From Methylobacterium gnaphalii (GTDB lineage Bacteria > Pseudomonadota > Alphaproteobacteria > Rhizobiales > Beijerinckiaceae), in the NCBI RefSeq assembly GCF_007992215.1, contig NZ_BJZV01000001.1, forward strand, positions 248,001 through 312,000: 64,000 nucleotides of DNA, in the 5' to 3' direction. Below, in pieces: positions 44,401 through 52,762 of the stretch (position 1 is its first letter; every line of letters starts with the position of its first letter). Position numbers and translations under genes: made by a program. Under the pieces are notes generated by a model, which searched no databases, was not told the origin of the DNA, and was given only the letters and a program-made list of their open reading frames with translations.

Positions 44401-44915
44401 TCGCCGGCGAGGAGAGCGCCGCCCGGCTCGCAGATTATCGCAACTACTTCGTCTACGAGATCGGCATGCGGGACGGTGCCGGCAATCGCACCACGCTCTC
44501 GAACCGCGCAACCCGCGGCTCGGGTGGCGAGGCGCAGGCACCGTTCTACGTTGCCATCGCCGCCTCGTTGGCCTCCGCCTATTACCCCGGCGACCGCCCC
44601 GGTCACGAGCATCCCGGCCTTGGCCTCTGTCTCCTCGACGAGGCCTTCTCGAAGCTCGATGTGCGCAACTCTCAGGCTCTCGTCGACCTGTTCCGCGCTT
44701 GGGGCTTGCAGCTCCTGATCGCGGCACCGGAGGACAAGCGCACCACGCTGACTGAGGTGATGGATACCATCGTTACCGTCTACAAGAGCCCTGACCTCGC
44801 CTCGGTGCGCATCGAATCCGAGCACCCGCTGGAGGCTGCCAAACGTGCTCTGGCGGCGATCAACCCAGAGAGGCGAGGGATCGAGGCGTTTCGAGTTTCG
44901 AATGCGGCAGAGTGA
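41472..44915 (+). CDS. Large SMC/MukB/JetC-like ATPase without partner genes
   Basis: A 1147-residue protein with the build of an MksB/JetC-type condensin ATPase. Walker A GPTGAGKSTIFDAV (about 30-43) lies near the N-terminus and is followed by the family-specific RTVRDYCLGWISDP. Long helical coiled-coil arms run to each side of a hinge-like middle (about 490-600, WGPALEGLLGGAREALVVEP). At the C-terminus are the ABC signature GSGGEAQAPFYVAIAAS (about 1015) and Walker B LGLCLLDEAFSKLD (about 1060). The start is TTG 41472, the only start codon after the last in-frame stop. JetA, JetB and JetD (MksF, MksE, nuclease) are not in the window around it, so its partners are unknown. Wadjet-type plasmid defence or a chromosome-organising role are both possible. 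Confidence 0.8.
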   Translation: MYLLTDIALSNWYLIRRQQIRIRGAAALVGPTGAGKSTIFDAVSTVLAGNNASRLALNASASGRSSRTVRDYCLGWISDPAEGGRPTRESCETVIALTFENEASGRIVSVGLALVARSDEQREETISRFVAVGHRFEIADYVRETERGSFVAPWSEIAADLNRRAERFEQFRSSGERFTAEVLALMREGAPAPEPRHFLRTFANAVAFKPIFDPSAFVKSFVLEPAPLDVERIRQSVENWRRLCETIEELETRLAHLRRIVGRYEAWADATLAAALDELRATSADLRRRIVDWTGARTRLAETGEALRIARESVATSQGFVREIDAEIAQRKAMIVGSAAEGRLAASNAGLAMVARDRRDLGARVAELVGLVQEAGRLATVAATIGASAPEAARLIEACARSGLRRDAPPEDTLRADGVLGRLISGLADLPDIASVLDEAAEDLAVRARTAEREAQALSSAFSSGHASAGRLSPHTLAFRDELARIGIEAVPICELAEIVDPAWGPALEGLLGGAREALVVEPDRLSKAFGLLEQQKARFYRCLLVKTTDTSRRTARRFDDGPLGLIETDSDHAEAFLAARLGGYDLAPNDAALAHMSRAVAPSGRSTSGMAYSVVRPVQLMMTRGHRGPTAEGRRNLESAVEDARRLRTEATVMREAARTAASLRARLSATTLDVAALRDEADAIEGRRRSLTTEHEQLRQADTGTLEAEIKELTKERSAYLTELVQVLEPKRDGLLAEEAGLKAKLGSAKEVTRAALAARRQAHARWAGGDSLRIRLARGEGLDPGILRQMRADLAVLDSKELAAFASAARASVRNEIETARTEGRAAERDLAEYCVQRRIDNPLGREEAAASFGYAWARREFESVEGHELRRYREQAERANREMRRLTTEDLLTRLADRFERVRNRLDALNERLSSQKFTGQTYAFEASVDRRYAAVHALATEVARSPDAAQAVLPEVEDGPLSAAMEEISALIAGEESAARLADYRNYFVYEIGMRDGAGNRTTLSNRATRGSGGEAQAPFYVAIAASLASAYYPGDRPGHEHPGLGLCLLDEAFSKLDVRNSQALVDLFRAWGLQLLIAAPEDKRTTLTEVMDTIVTVYKSPDLASVRIESEHPLEAAKRALAAINPERRGIEAFRVSNAAE

Positions 44916-45028
44916 TCCTGGCGGCCATCAGGATAGGCTTCCGAGATCTGATGCAGCGGGTCTTCGCCATCGAGCATTCCGGCCGGAGCGCGCTTCCACC
45001 ACGCCGCGGCGTCATCTAGGCTTGCCGG

Positions 45029-45139
45029 ATGAGCGACGACCTCCTCCGTGAGTCGCGTCCGCAACTGATCGTAATGGCTGTCGCGGTGGCGGCGGTGCTG
45101 ATCTTTGGTGCGGTGACGCTGCTTGCCCAACTCGGATAA
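45029..45139 (+). CDS. Small single-span membrane protein (36 aa)
   Basis: A very short open frame: MSDDLLRESRPQLIV, then a hydrophobic helix (MAVAVAAVLIFGAVTLLA) and a short tail. The composition is that of a one-pass membrane peptide with a charged N-terminus. A weak AGG lies nine bases upstream. No family is recognised. It is a candidate only; translation would need to be shown. Confidence 0.4.
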   Translation: MSDDLLRESRPQLIVMAVAVAAVLIFGAVTLLAQLG

Positions 45140-45142
45140 CGA

Positions 45143-45346
45143 TCAGCTCGAAATCGTTTTCAGGTGCTGGTCAATGCTCTCGAGCGTCTTAGCCTGTTCG
45201 GGGTCGGGGTTCGGGCCGCTGACATAGGCGAGCGTGACCCTCGCGATGCGCAGCGCGGTTGCGACGTCGCGACCCTCGCGGCGCGCCTGCTCGATTACGG
45301 CGGCGACATCCGCCATGATCTGCGCATTGGCTGCATAGCCTCTCAT
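45143..45346 (-). CDS. Small helical protein of unknown function
   Basis: A 67-residue product, MRGYAANAQIMADVAAVIEQ then ARREGRDVATALRIARVTLA and a polar tail PNPDPEQAKTLESIDQHLK. It looks like a small soluble helical protein. AGAGGCG sits upstream of ATG. It is convergent with the 36-residue gene. I recognise no family. Confidence 0.55.
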   Translation of the reverse strand: MRGYAANAQIMADVAAVIEQARREGRDVATALRIARVTLAYVSGPNPDPEQAKTLESIDQHLKTISS

Positions 45347-45672
45347 GGCATCGCGCGCCTCTGCACCGGTTGCCGTCCCTGCCGCCCATTGCGGCCGTTC
45401 TTCCGTATCATTCTGGCGCCCGGGCCGGAAATGGGCAGCCTACCACGATCGTTAGCCTCGACTGATCCCGAAGGGAGGCGTCCTGGCTGTGACGGGCTCC
45501 CGTTGGTTCTTGACGCCAGCCGTCGCCACGTTGCAAGCGCGGCTCGCGATGGCCGAGCCTCCGCAGTCGGTTGAGCACGCGTTCGCGGTAGCGGCCGGGC
45601 GCTCGGACGCCTGTTTCCAGCGCTCCCGGCGCACGATCCAGCTGATGCCATCTTGAGGGTCGTTTTCTGACA
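45347..45672. other. Intergenic stretch with a doubtful minus-strand frame
   Basis: No accepted gene. A 73-codon minus-strand frame (45673-45452) begins MSENDPQDGISWIVRRERWK, which reads like a protein start. The rest loses the GC-rich third-codon bias of this genome, and the frame overlaps the ATG of the MFS gene. It may be a decayed gene. Nothing else is visible. Confidence 0.3.
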
Positions 45673-46910
45673 ATGCTCGTCCCCGATTCAGGCGACGGCT
45701 GGGCCGTCCTGCGCAACCGCGACGTTCGCCTGCTCATCGGCGCCCGCTTCCTCACCGGGCTCGGCTATCAGATGCAGGCGGTGGCGATCGGCTGGTACGT
45801 CTACGACCTGACGAAGAGTGCCTTGGCCCTGGGCCTCGTCGGGCTCGCCGCCTTCGCGCCGGCCCTGGTCTCGGCGCTGTTCGCGGGGCATGTCGCCGAT
45901 ACGCGGGACCGGCGGCTTGTCGCGGCCCTGGCCTATGCTGTCCTCAGCCTCGCCGCGCGCTCGGCCTCTTTGCGAGCGCCGCGCTCGGATCTCACGCCGT
46001 ATGGCCGGTCTACGGCCTTGTCGTCGGCACCGGGATCGGTCGGGCCTTCGCCAACCCGGCGCAGCAGGCGCTGTTGCCGACGCTGGTGCCGCGCGCGCAG
46101 TTCGGTTCGGCTCTGGCCTGGAACTCGTCCGTTTGGCAGAGTTCGTCCGTCGCCGGACCCGCCGTTGGTGGAATGCTCTACGTCCTCGGTCCGGCGGTCG
46201 TATTCGGCACCGGCGCGGCGACCTTCGCGCTCGCCGCTTGCCTGATCGCGGCCGTGAGTCATCGTCCGGCGCCCGTGACGGAGCGCCCGCGCATCAGTTG
46301 GGCGGGGCTCTCGGCCGGCCTTTCCTACATCCGCTCGCAGCCCGTGGTGCTCGGGGCGATCAGCCTTGATCTCTTCGCGGTACTGTTCGGCGGGGCGACC
46401 GCCCTGCTGCCGGTCTTCGCTGCGCAGGTGCTGCATGTTGGCCCGGTCGGACTCGGCGTGCTGCGCAGCATGCCGGCCGCGGGTGCTGTTGCCACCGCGA
46501 TCACGCTGGCCTGGCTGCCGCTTCGCCGCAGGGCCGGTCCCCGGCTTCTTGCCGCGGTTGCGGTGTTCGGGGCCGCTACGATCGTGTTCGGGCTCTCCTC
46601 AAACCTGTTCGTGTCGATGGCGGCTCTGTTCATGATCGGCGCCGCCGACATGATCTCGGTCTTCGTCCGCCAGAGCCTCGTCCAAGGCGAGACGCCGGAC
46701 GCGATGCGGGGCCGCGTGGCGGCGGTGAACACGGTGTTCATCGGCGCCTCCAACGAACTCGGCGAGTTCGAATCCGGCACCCTGGCCGCGCTGATTGGCG
46801 CCGTTCCGGCCGTGGTCGCCGGCGGCGTCGCGACGGTGCTGGTGGCGGCCTGCTGGGGGCGCCTGTTTCCCGCGCTCAGGGCGCGCGATCGTCTGATGGC
46901 CGAGAATTGA
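45673..46910 (+). pseudogene. MFS transporter with a frameshift
   Basis: A major-facilitator permease in two frames. Part one (45673 to about 45957) reads NRDVRLLIGARFLTGLGYQM, GHVADTRDRRLVAALAYAV and SLAA. The second frame then gives LGLFASAALGS, VVGTGIGRAFANPAQQALL, and so on to the end at 46910. The join near 45951-45961 lacks one base, within the run CGCCGCGCGC. The two parts make one MFS protein of about 412 residues, of the EntS/DUF894 type. It is either a true mutation or an error in a GC-rich run. The sequence is otherwise well preserved, so the loss, if real, is recent. Confidence 0.75.
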
Positions 46911-46927
46911 CCGTTGCGGCTGGCGGA

Positions 46928-46952
46928 GAGATCGGCACCTCAGGCCGATCTC
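46928..46952. terminator. Hairpin between convergent MFS and tolB
   Basis: A perfect 9-bp stem, GAGATCGGC/GCCGATCTC, with a 7-nt loop (46928-46936 and 46944-46952), just past the MFS stop. No T-run follows, so its use as a terminator is uncertain. A second hairpin TGCCCG/CGGGCA lies at 47056-47073 next to the tolB stop. Confidence 0.4.
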
Positions 46953-47103
46953 CTGCCATCACGTCGAACATGTTCGCGGTGGTCACGGCTGCCGCCTTCT
47001 GCCTCGGCCGGAGCGCGGTTGGAGATCGGGGCCCGATCGTCGAAATGACGAGCCCTGCCCGCACGGACGGGCACGGCAGAATTAGGGTCTCAGGCGAGTG
47101 ATT

Positions 47104-48429
47104 TCAGCGTCCGCCCAACAGCGGTGACCAGGTCGGGTCGGAGGCGAAGGATGGTGTCGGCACCGGGTTCTCCACGCGGCCGGTGATGTCGACCATGTAG
47201 AGCTTGCCACCGCCCTGGCCGCCGGGATCGCGGAAGAACATCACGTACTGGCCATTCGGCGCGAAGGTCGGTCCCTCGTTGTGGAAGCCCTCGGTCAGCA
47301 CGCGCTCGCCCGAGCCGTCAGGGCGCATCACGCAGATGGCGAAGCCGCCCTTGCGCTGGCGGGTGAAGGCGATGAGGTCGCCCTTGGGCGACCAGGCCGG
47401 CTGTGAGGCCGAGCCCTCGCCGAACGAGATGCGGTGCGGGTTCGAGCCGTCCGCGCCCATCACGTAGATCTGCTGCGAGCCGCCGCGATCCGACTCGAAC
47501 ACGATCTGGCTGCCGTCCGGCGAGTAGGTCGGCGAGGTATCGATGGCGAGGCCCTGGGTGATGGGGCGCTGCGCCTTCGTGGCGATGTCGACGGTGACGA
47601 TGTCGGCGTTGCCACCCTGCTGGACGCTCATCACCAGGCGTCGGCCGTCAGGCGAGAAGCGCGGGCTGGTGCTCATCGATTCGAAGCTGCCGACCGTCTG
47701 CCGGGTGCCGCTCTCCAGATCGATCATCTGGACGCGCGGCTGCTGGCCGGAGGCCTGGGTCATGAAGGCGATGTCCTGCCCGGCCGGCGAGTAGCGCGGC
47801 GCCACCACCGAGAGGTCGCCGCTGGTCAGCGCGCGCACATTGGCGCCATCCTGGTCCATGACCATCAGGCGCTTGCGCCGGTGCTCTTTCGGACCCGACT
47901 CGTCGACGAAGGCGACGCGGCTGTCGAAGAAGCCGCCGATACCGGTGATCTTCGTGTAGACCACATCCGAGATCAGGTGGCCGGCGCGGCGGGCATTGCC
48001 TGGATCGGTGCCGTATTGCTGACCGGTGACCTGCTGGCCGGAGGTCACGTCCCAGAGCCGGAACTCGACCTTGAGCTTGCCGCCGCCATCGCGGCTGACG
48101 CGGCCGGTGACGAGGGCCTGGACGCCGGTCCCGCGCCACTTGTCGAAGTTCGGGGCGGCGTCGAAGCTCGGGACTTCCGGGAAGCGCGACTTCTCCAGCG
48201 GCGTGAAATAGCCCGAGCGGCGCAGGTTGTTCGTCACCACGCTCGACATCAGCGAGCCGAGGCTCGGATCGCCCGCGAAATCGACGATGGCGATGGGCAG
48301 CGGCTGGAACGCGCCGCCGCCGATGCGCAGCTGGAGCTGGGCGTGGGCGGGTGCCGCGGCGGCCAGAACGAGACCGAGCGCGGTGAAGGCCGCGGCCAGG
48401 GAGCGCCGGGTGAACGTCAAAGTCGTCAT
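47104..48429 (-). CDS. tolB: Tol-Pal system protein TolB
   Basis: A periplasmic beta-propeller of 441 residues that links the inner-membrane TolQRA complex with Pal. The signal peptide covers about 1-30 (LAAAFTALGLVLAAAAPAHA). The N-terminal domain (PLPIAIVDFAGDPSLGSLMSSVV) is followed by propeller repeats with the Tol-type motifs PRYSPAGQDIAFMT, PRFSPDGRRLVMS, PTYSPDGSQIVFESDRGG, and AWSPKGDLIAFTR. It is last in the ybgC-tolQRAB cluster; pal and cpoB do not follow in this window. Confidence 0.97.
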   Translation of the reverse strand: MTTLTFTRRSLAAAFTALGLVLAAAAPAHAQLQLRIGGGAFQPLPIAIVDFAGDPSLGSLMSSVVTNNLRRSGYFTPLEKSRFPEVPSFDAAPNFDKWRGTGVQALVTGRVSRDGGGKLKVEFRLWDVTSGQQVTGQQYGTDPGNARRAGHLISDVVYTKITGIGGFFDSRVAFVDESGPKEHRRKRLMVMDQDGANVRALTSGDLSVVAPRYSPAGQDIAFMTQASGQQPRVQMIDLESGTRQTVGSFESMSTSPRFSPDGRRLVMSVQQGGNADIVTVDIATKAQRPITQGLAIDTSPTYSPDGSQIVFESDRGGSQQIYVMGADGSNPHRISFGEGSASQPAWSPKGDLIAFTRQRKGGFAICVMRPDGSGERVLTEGFHNEGPTFAPNGQYVMFFRDPGGQGGGKLYMVDITGRVENPVPTPSFASDPTWSPLLGGR

Positions 48430-48505
48430 GAATCGGTTCCGAAAAGGCTGAGGCTTCGGGCTCGCGCTCTTCCATCCCCACAGGTGGAGGAGGGACGTTC
48501 GGTTC

Positions 48506-49774
48506 TCACACTCGCGAGAACTCGAACTCCGCGTTGATGGCCTTCCAGTCGTTGTAATACGGCGCGAATTGCGACGGTATCTTATACGGCGCGCAGCGAC
48601 GCACGGCGCGCAGGGCTGCCTGGGCGATCGACTGGTCGACCGCGCTCGCGCCGCCGCGCATGATCCGCGGCTCGGTGGTCAGCGATCCGTCCGGGTTCAG
48701 CTTGATGTCGAGCATCGGCAGGATGATGCCCTGCGTCGCACCAGGAGGCGCCGAGTAGCAGCGCTCGATCTGCTGCTGCAGCATGCCGACGAGGGCATCG
48801 CGCATCGACGGTGACAGTTTCTGCGCATTGCCCGTCGAGGTGCCGAGGGAAGCCGTGCGCTGGACCTCGCGGCCCGTCGAGCCGGTGGATTGCGACGGCG
48901 CCTTATTGGCGAGGAGCTGGCGGATGTCGCCGGGGCTGTACTTGTTCGCGAGCTCGGCCTGCTTCTTGGCCTTGGCCTCTGCATCCGCCTTGGCCTTCGC
49001 CTCGGCCATGGCTTTTGCCTTGGCCTTCGCGGCGGCTTCGGCCTTCGCCGTTGCCTCTGCCTTGGCTTTCGCCTCAGCGTCGGCCTTCGCCTTGGCTTCC
49101 GCGAGCTTTTTCTCGGCTTCCGCCTCTGCCTTGGCCTCGGCTTCGGCCTTGGCCTTCGCTTCTGCCTTGGCCTTGGCTTCGGCTTTCGCCTTGGCCTCGG
49201 CGGCCTTCTTGGCGGCTTCCTTCGCGGCGGCCTCGGCCTCCTCGCGCTCGACGAGCTTCTGAAGCTCCTCGCGCTTGGCGGCTTCGGCCTTCTCTGCCTT
49301 TGCAGCCGCTTCGGCCTTGGCCTTCGCCTCGGCTCTTGCTGCGGCGGCCTTCTCGGCTTCTGCCTTGGCTGCGGCGGCTTTCGCCGCAGCGGCCGCGGCT
49401 TCTTCCTTGGCGGGGTCGGGCGTGTCGGCGCGCAGGGGAATCTCGTCGACCGAGGCGAGCTTCATCTCGGCCGTGCGCGTCGGCGGGGCCGGCGTGTCGA
49501 CCTTGGCGTTCTCGGGCTCGCGCTCCTCGACCTTGTCGGCGACGCGATCGGCCTTGTTCGGCTTTTCCTGCGGCTTGTCGGCGTTGCGCTCGCCGCGGGT
49601 CAATTCGGAGAATTGCTGTTCGGTCAGCACTTCGACCGGCACGCCCTCTTCGGCATTCGGCAGGGCCGGAGCCGCCACCGCGAACAGGGCGAGCGCCAGC
49701 AACGCCCCGTGCGTGCCTGCGGAAATCCAGACACCGGGCTCGCTCTTGTCAAAGGTGAGCTTCGGAAAGCGCAC
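48506..49774 (-). CDS. tolA: Tol-Pal system protein TolA
   Basis: Bridges the inner membrane to the outer membrane and is energised by TolQR. It has 422 residues: an N-terminal membrane anchor (about 15-35), a long Ala/Lys/Glu helical stem (about 120-280) built of repeating AEAKAKAEAKAKAEA-type units, and a C-terminal TolA/TonB-C-like domain (about 320-420) with IERCYSAPPGATQGIILPML and the paired Cys at RRCAPYKIP. It lies 13 bp after tolR. Confidence 0.94.
   Translation of the reverse strand: MRFPKLTFDKSEPGVWISAGTHGALLALALFAVAAPALPNAEEGVPVEVLTEQQFSELTRGERNADKPQEKPNKADRVADKVEEREPENAKVDTPAPPTRTAEMKLASVDEIPLRADTPDPAKEEAAAAAAKAAAAKAEAEKAAAARAEAKAKAEAAAKAEKAEAAKREELQKLVEREEAEAAAKEAAKKAAEAKAKAEAKAKAEAKAKAEAEAKAEAEAEKKLAEAKAKADAEAKAKAEATAKAEAAAKAKAKAMAEAKAKADAEAKAKKQAELANKYSPGDIRQLLANKAPSQSTGSTGREVQRTASLGTSTGNAQKLSPSMRDALVGMLQQQIERCYSAPPGATQGIILPMLDIKLNPDGSLTTEPRIMRGGASAVDQSIAQAALRAVRRCAPYKIPSQFAPYYNDWKAINAEFEFSRV
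48955..49415 (-). repeat. Low-complexity Ala/Lys/Glu repeat inside tolA
   Basis: About 460 bp of imperfect short repeats, such as GCC-AAG-GCC-GAG-type codons on the minus strand, encode the helical stem of TolA. Such tracts can change length by slippage; length differences among related strains are to be expected. Confidence 0.8.
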
Positions 49775-49787
49775 GCTCAGCGCTCCC

Positions 49788-50231
49788 TCAATTGTCCGGT
49801 TCGGTGACGAGCGCCACCTTCTTGAAGCCGCCGCCGGTGACGATCGCCATCACCTGCGCGACGCGGCCGTAATCGACTCGCTTGTCGCCGCGCACGAAGA
49901 CGCGATCCTCGGTACCGGCCTTGGCCTCCTGCATGAGGTGCGGGACGATGTCGTCGTCCTTCAGTTCGGCCTCGCCGAGGAAGATCTGGCCGGTCTGGCG
50001 GATCGACAGCGTGATCGGCTTCACGTCGGAATTGAGCGGGCTCGCCTTGGATTGCGGCAGATCGAGCGGCACGCCGACCGTCATCATCGGCGCGGCCACC
50101 ATGAAGATGATCAGCAGCACGAGCACGACGTCGATGAACGGCGTCATGTTGATCTCGTTGATCGGACCGCCGCCGCGCTTGCCGCGCCGGCGACGCTTGC
50201 CGCCCTGTGCCGCTCCGTGGCTCATGCCCAT
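49788..50231 (-). CDS. tolR: Tol-Pal system protein TolR (ExbD family)
   Basis: A 147-residue membrane protein of the TolR/ExbD family. A basic N-terminus (GGKRRRRGKRGGG) precedes NMTPFIDVVLVLLIIFM, with the conserved membrane Asp that carries protons. The periplasmic domain follows, with EDRVFVRGDKRVDYGRVAQV. An in-frame ATG at 50225 is an alternative. It forms the motor with TolQ, 28 bp upstream. Confidence 0.95.
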   Translation of the reverse strand: MGMSHGAAQGGKRRRRGKRGGGPINEINMTPFIDVVLVLLIIFMVAAPMMTVGVPLDLPQSKASPLNSDVKPITLSIRQTGQIFLGEAELKDDDIVPHLMQEAKAGTEDRVFVRGDKRVDYGRVAQVMAIVTGGGFKKVALVTEPDN

Positions 50232-50259
50232 TGCGCGTGATCCTGCTTCGGCTTCCGTC

Positions 50260-50985
<726 letters not shown>

Positions 50986-51229
50986 CGTCGTCGGATCCCG
51001 AATGGCCCTAAGGCGCAGCGATTCCTGCGGCATCCCGGCTGGGTCCGCCCTCTCGCCGAATCCTTGAGCGATATCAAAGCAGATCGCTCTCGAATCTGTC
51101 GAAAGTAAGGGCCGAGCTTGTGCAGCTGCCGTTCGATCGTCGCGAGGTTTTCGCGACCTAGTTTAGGCACGCATCAAGGTTAAGGATTGGTTGTCGATCG
51201 CGGCGATCGTGGGGCTGAACGAGCTGCGG
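50986..51229. other. Intergenic region upstream of tolQ
   Basis: About 240 bp without a gene. It should carry the tolQ promoter, but I could not identify a convincing -35/-10 pair. It has one clear 7-bp inverted repeat, GTCGCGA/TCGCGAC (51139-51157), which may be an operator or a weak hairpin. A decayed HTH-regulator fragment begins at 51230. Confidence 0.4.
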
Positions 51230-51373
51230 TGCCGATCGACTGAGCTGTACCGACGTCCTGACCTCGCTGTTCGACGCCCTGTTTCGTCTACGCCCGGTGA
51301 CGGCAACCGTACTCGTCGAAGTGCTGCTCGTCTCCGAGCGGACGATCTATCGGGACATCGCAGCTAGCCGGGT
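51230..51373 (+). pseudogene. Remnant of a YafY/WYL-type HTH regulator
   Basis: In one frame CRSTELYR (from 51230) and, after a shift, LFDALFRLRPVTATVLV and VSERTIYRDIAA (to about 51370) reproduce the N-terminal HTH of WYL-domain regulators, whose consensus is close to RLFDALRRRRPVTAAALAEELGVSERTIYRDIA. No WYL domain follows; the fragment ends against the 3' end of ybgC. It is a decayed, truncated copy. Confidence 0.55.
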
Positions 51374-51810
51374 CCGGAGCTTGAGCGTGTCAGCGAGTGC
51401 CGGAGCGAATCCGGGAGTCGGATGGCCCGGCCATCGCGCACGCAGGCCACAACCACGTCCGCCCTCATCAGCAGCTCGTCCCCGCGTCGTACCTCCTGCG
51501 CCAGGTGCATCGAGGCGCCTTTCAGCTCGCTCGACCAGGTCAGAACGTCGAGCAGATCGTCCATGCGCGCAGGCTTGAGGAAGTCGAGCGTCATCTTGCG
51601 CACGACGAAGACGAGGCCGCGTGCGTCCCGATGCAGATCGGACTGGTCGCCGGCAAGGGAGCGCAACAGCTCGGTGCGCCCGCGTTCCATGAAGCGCAGG
51701 TAGCTGGCGTGGTAGACGAAGCCGGAAAAGTCGGTGTCCTCGTAATAGACCCGTACGGGCAGTCGGTGGATGCCGTCGCTCAGCGCTCCGCCGATGGAGT
51801 TTGTCGTCAC
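51364..51810 (-). CDS. ybgC: Acyl-CoA thioesterase YbgC (Tol-Pal associated)
   Basis: A hot-dog-fold thioesterase of 148 residues. The active-site motif is RVYYEDTDFSGFVYHASYLRFMERGR, with its catalytic Asp. It usually precedes tolQ; here about 380 bp and an HTH remnant intervene. The start is GTG 51810 with GGAGG upstream, which matches the family; an ATG at 51867 would add 19 residues. Confidence 0.9.
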   Translation of the reverse strand: MTTNSIGGALSDGIHRLPVRVYYEDTDFSGFVYHASYLRFMERGRTELLRSLAGDQSDLHRDARGLVFVVRKMTLDFLKPARMDDLLDVLTWSSELKGASMHLAQEVRRGDELLMRADVVVACVRDGRAIRLPDSLRHSLTRSSSGPG

Positions 51811-51946
51811 GGGGCCTCCGGAAATCTGCCCGTTATCAGCGCGCTCGGGCGGCCGGCGGGCTAACATCCTGGCGCCGCAGGTGCAAAACCTGGCCGAAGG
51901 GGCCCGCGCATGTCATGCGCGAGCCCGTTCGCCGTGCAGACCGTGA

Positions 51947-52387
51947 TCAGCGGCAGGCCAGCACCCTCGCGCCGGCTGCGACGAACTCGGCGGCGACGCG
52001 CTGTTCGTCGTCGATGCGCGGACTTTGCGCGACGCGGCTCGCCTCCCGGGCGAGCCGGGCGTTGCAGCCACAGGAGGGCAGTCCGGCGTCAACCTGCGGC
52101 GAGCAGGCATCGTGATGCATGCAGGCCTCGTCGAGGGCATCGACCGGAGGCCGGCCCACGCCGCGGCTGCCCGGACCGCAATAATTGCCGTGGAAGACGA
52201 GAGCGCCCTTGGTGTCCGGAAGGTCGACCGAGGGTTCGTCCGCCTCGGGGATGTCGATATCGGGCGCCTCGAACCTGGGCAGGTCCTGAGCAAGGGACGG
52301 CAAGGTCGCCGTGCCGGCAAACGCCGACGAGAGTGCGAGCACCATGGCAAGACGCCGGCTCGCGCTACGCAGGGGGATGAAGGCCAC
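51947..52387 (-). CDS. Secreted phospholipase A2-like protein
   Basis: A 146-residue product with a signal peptide (RRLAMVLALSSAFAGTATLPSLAQ, cut near 34). The mature part has the phospholipase A2 calcium loop YCGPG (Cys70) and the catalytic helix DEACMHHDACS with the His-Asp pair (His92-Asp93), then GLPSCGCNARLA. This is the bacterial PLA2-type signature, so hydrolysis of phospholipids at sn-2 is likely. An acidic linker (APDIDIPEADEPSVDLP) follows the signal. GTG 52387 is chosen because AAGGAG lies six bases upstream; the open frame extends far upstream, but without family sequence. Confidence 0.82.
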   Translation of the reverse strand: MAFIPLRSASRRLAMVLALSSAFAGTATLPSLAQDLPRFEAPDIDIPEADEPSVDLPDTKGALVFHGNYCGPGSRGVGRPPVDALDEACMHHDACSPQVDAGLPSCGCNARLAREASRVAQSPRIDDEQRVAAEFVAAGARVLACR

Positions 52388-52762
52388 GTCGTTCTCCTTA
52401 TCGAAGGAAGTTCTCATCCCCACGCATTCGGCGAACGTCGTGACGCAGCCGGACACGCGGAAACTGTCCCGCCTCGAAGGTTCAGAACTGTCGCGGTCCG
52501 GCACGGTTCCCCCCTCGTCGGAGGGCCAGGCTGATGCTCGGAAGCGATCGTTCAGGAAGGCGCGGGCGAGGGCGAAGCCGGAAACGGCGCGTGCGATGCC
52601 GTCATCATGGGTGGGCGCCGAGTTCTCGTGCTCCGCTCGGCGTTGCCAAGAAAAACGGCCGCAGCGCGGGACACAATCGGGTTTCGGACGTTCTGTGATC
52701 GATCCATCCGCGGCGCCGTACTGCGCCTTAAGCGGATGGGACCGGTATCGAGGAGTATGGAC
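52388..52762. other. Intergenic region between PLA2 gene and CsbD-like gene
   Basis: About 375 bp with no gene I accept; the frames through it are shadows. It contains the candidate stress promoter at 52668-52692 and, near 52460, a weaker GGAAA...GTT pair. Confidence 0.45.
52668..52692 (+). promoter_or_regulatory. Candidate EcfG-type (general stress) promoter
   Basis: GGGAC (52668-52672), 16 bp, then CGTT (52689-52692), close to the alphaproteobacterial EcfG consensus GGAAC-N16/17-CGTT with one mismatch. It lies about 70 bp ahead of the CsbD-like gene, a class of gene often in the general stress response. No downstream sequence contradicts this, but a single mismatched site is modest evidence. 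Confidence 0.45.

Noticed and set aside
48811..49807. Plus-strand open frames across tolA with Leu/Phe/Gly- or Pro-rich repeats
   Set aside because: They are antisense readings of the Ala/Lys/Glu repeats of TolA, not membrane proteins.
52441..52475. Second EcfG-like promoter (GGAAA...GTT) near 52460
   Set aside because: The -35 and spacing fit less well and it is about 300 bp from the next gene; the site at 52668 is better placed.
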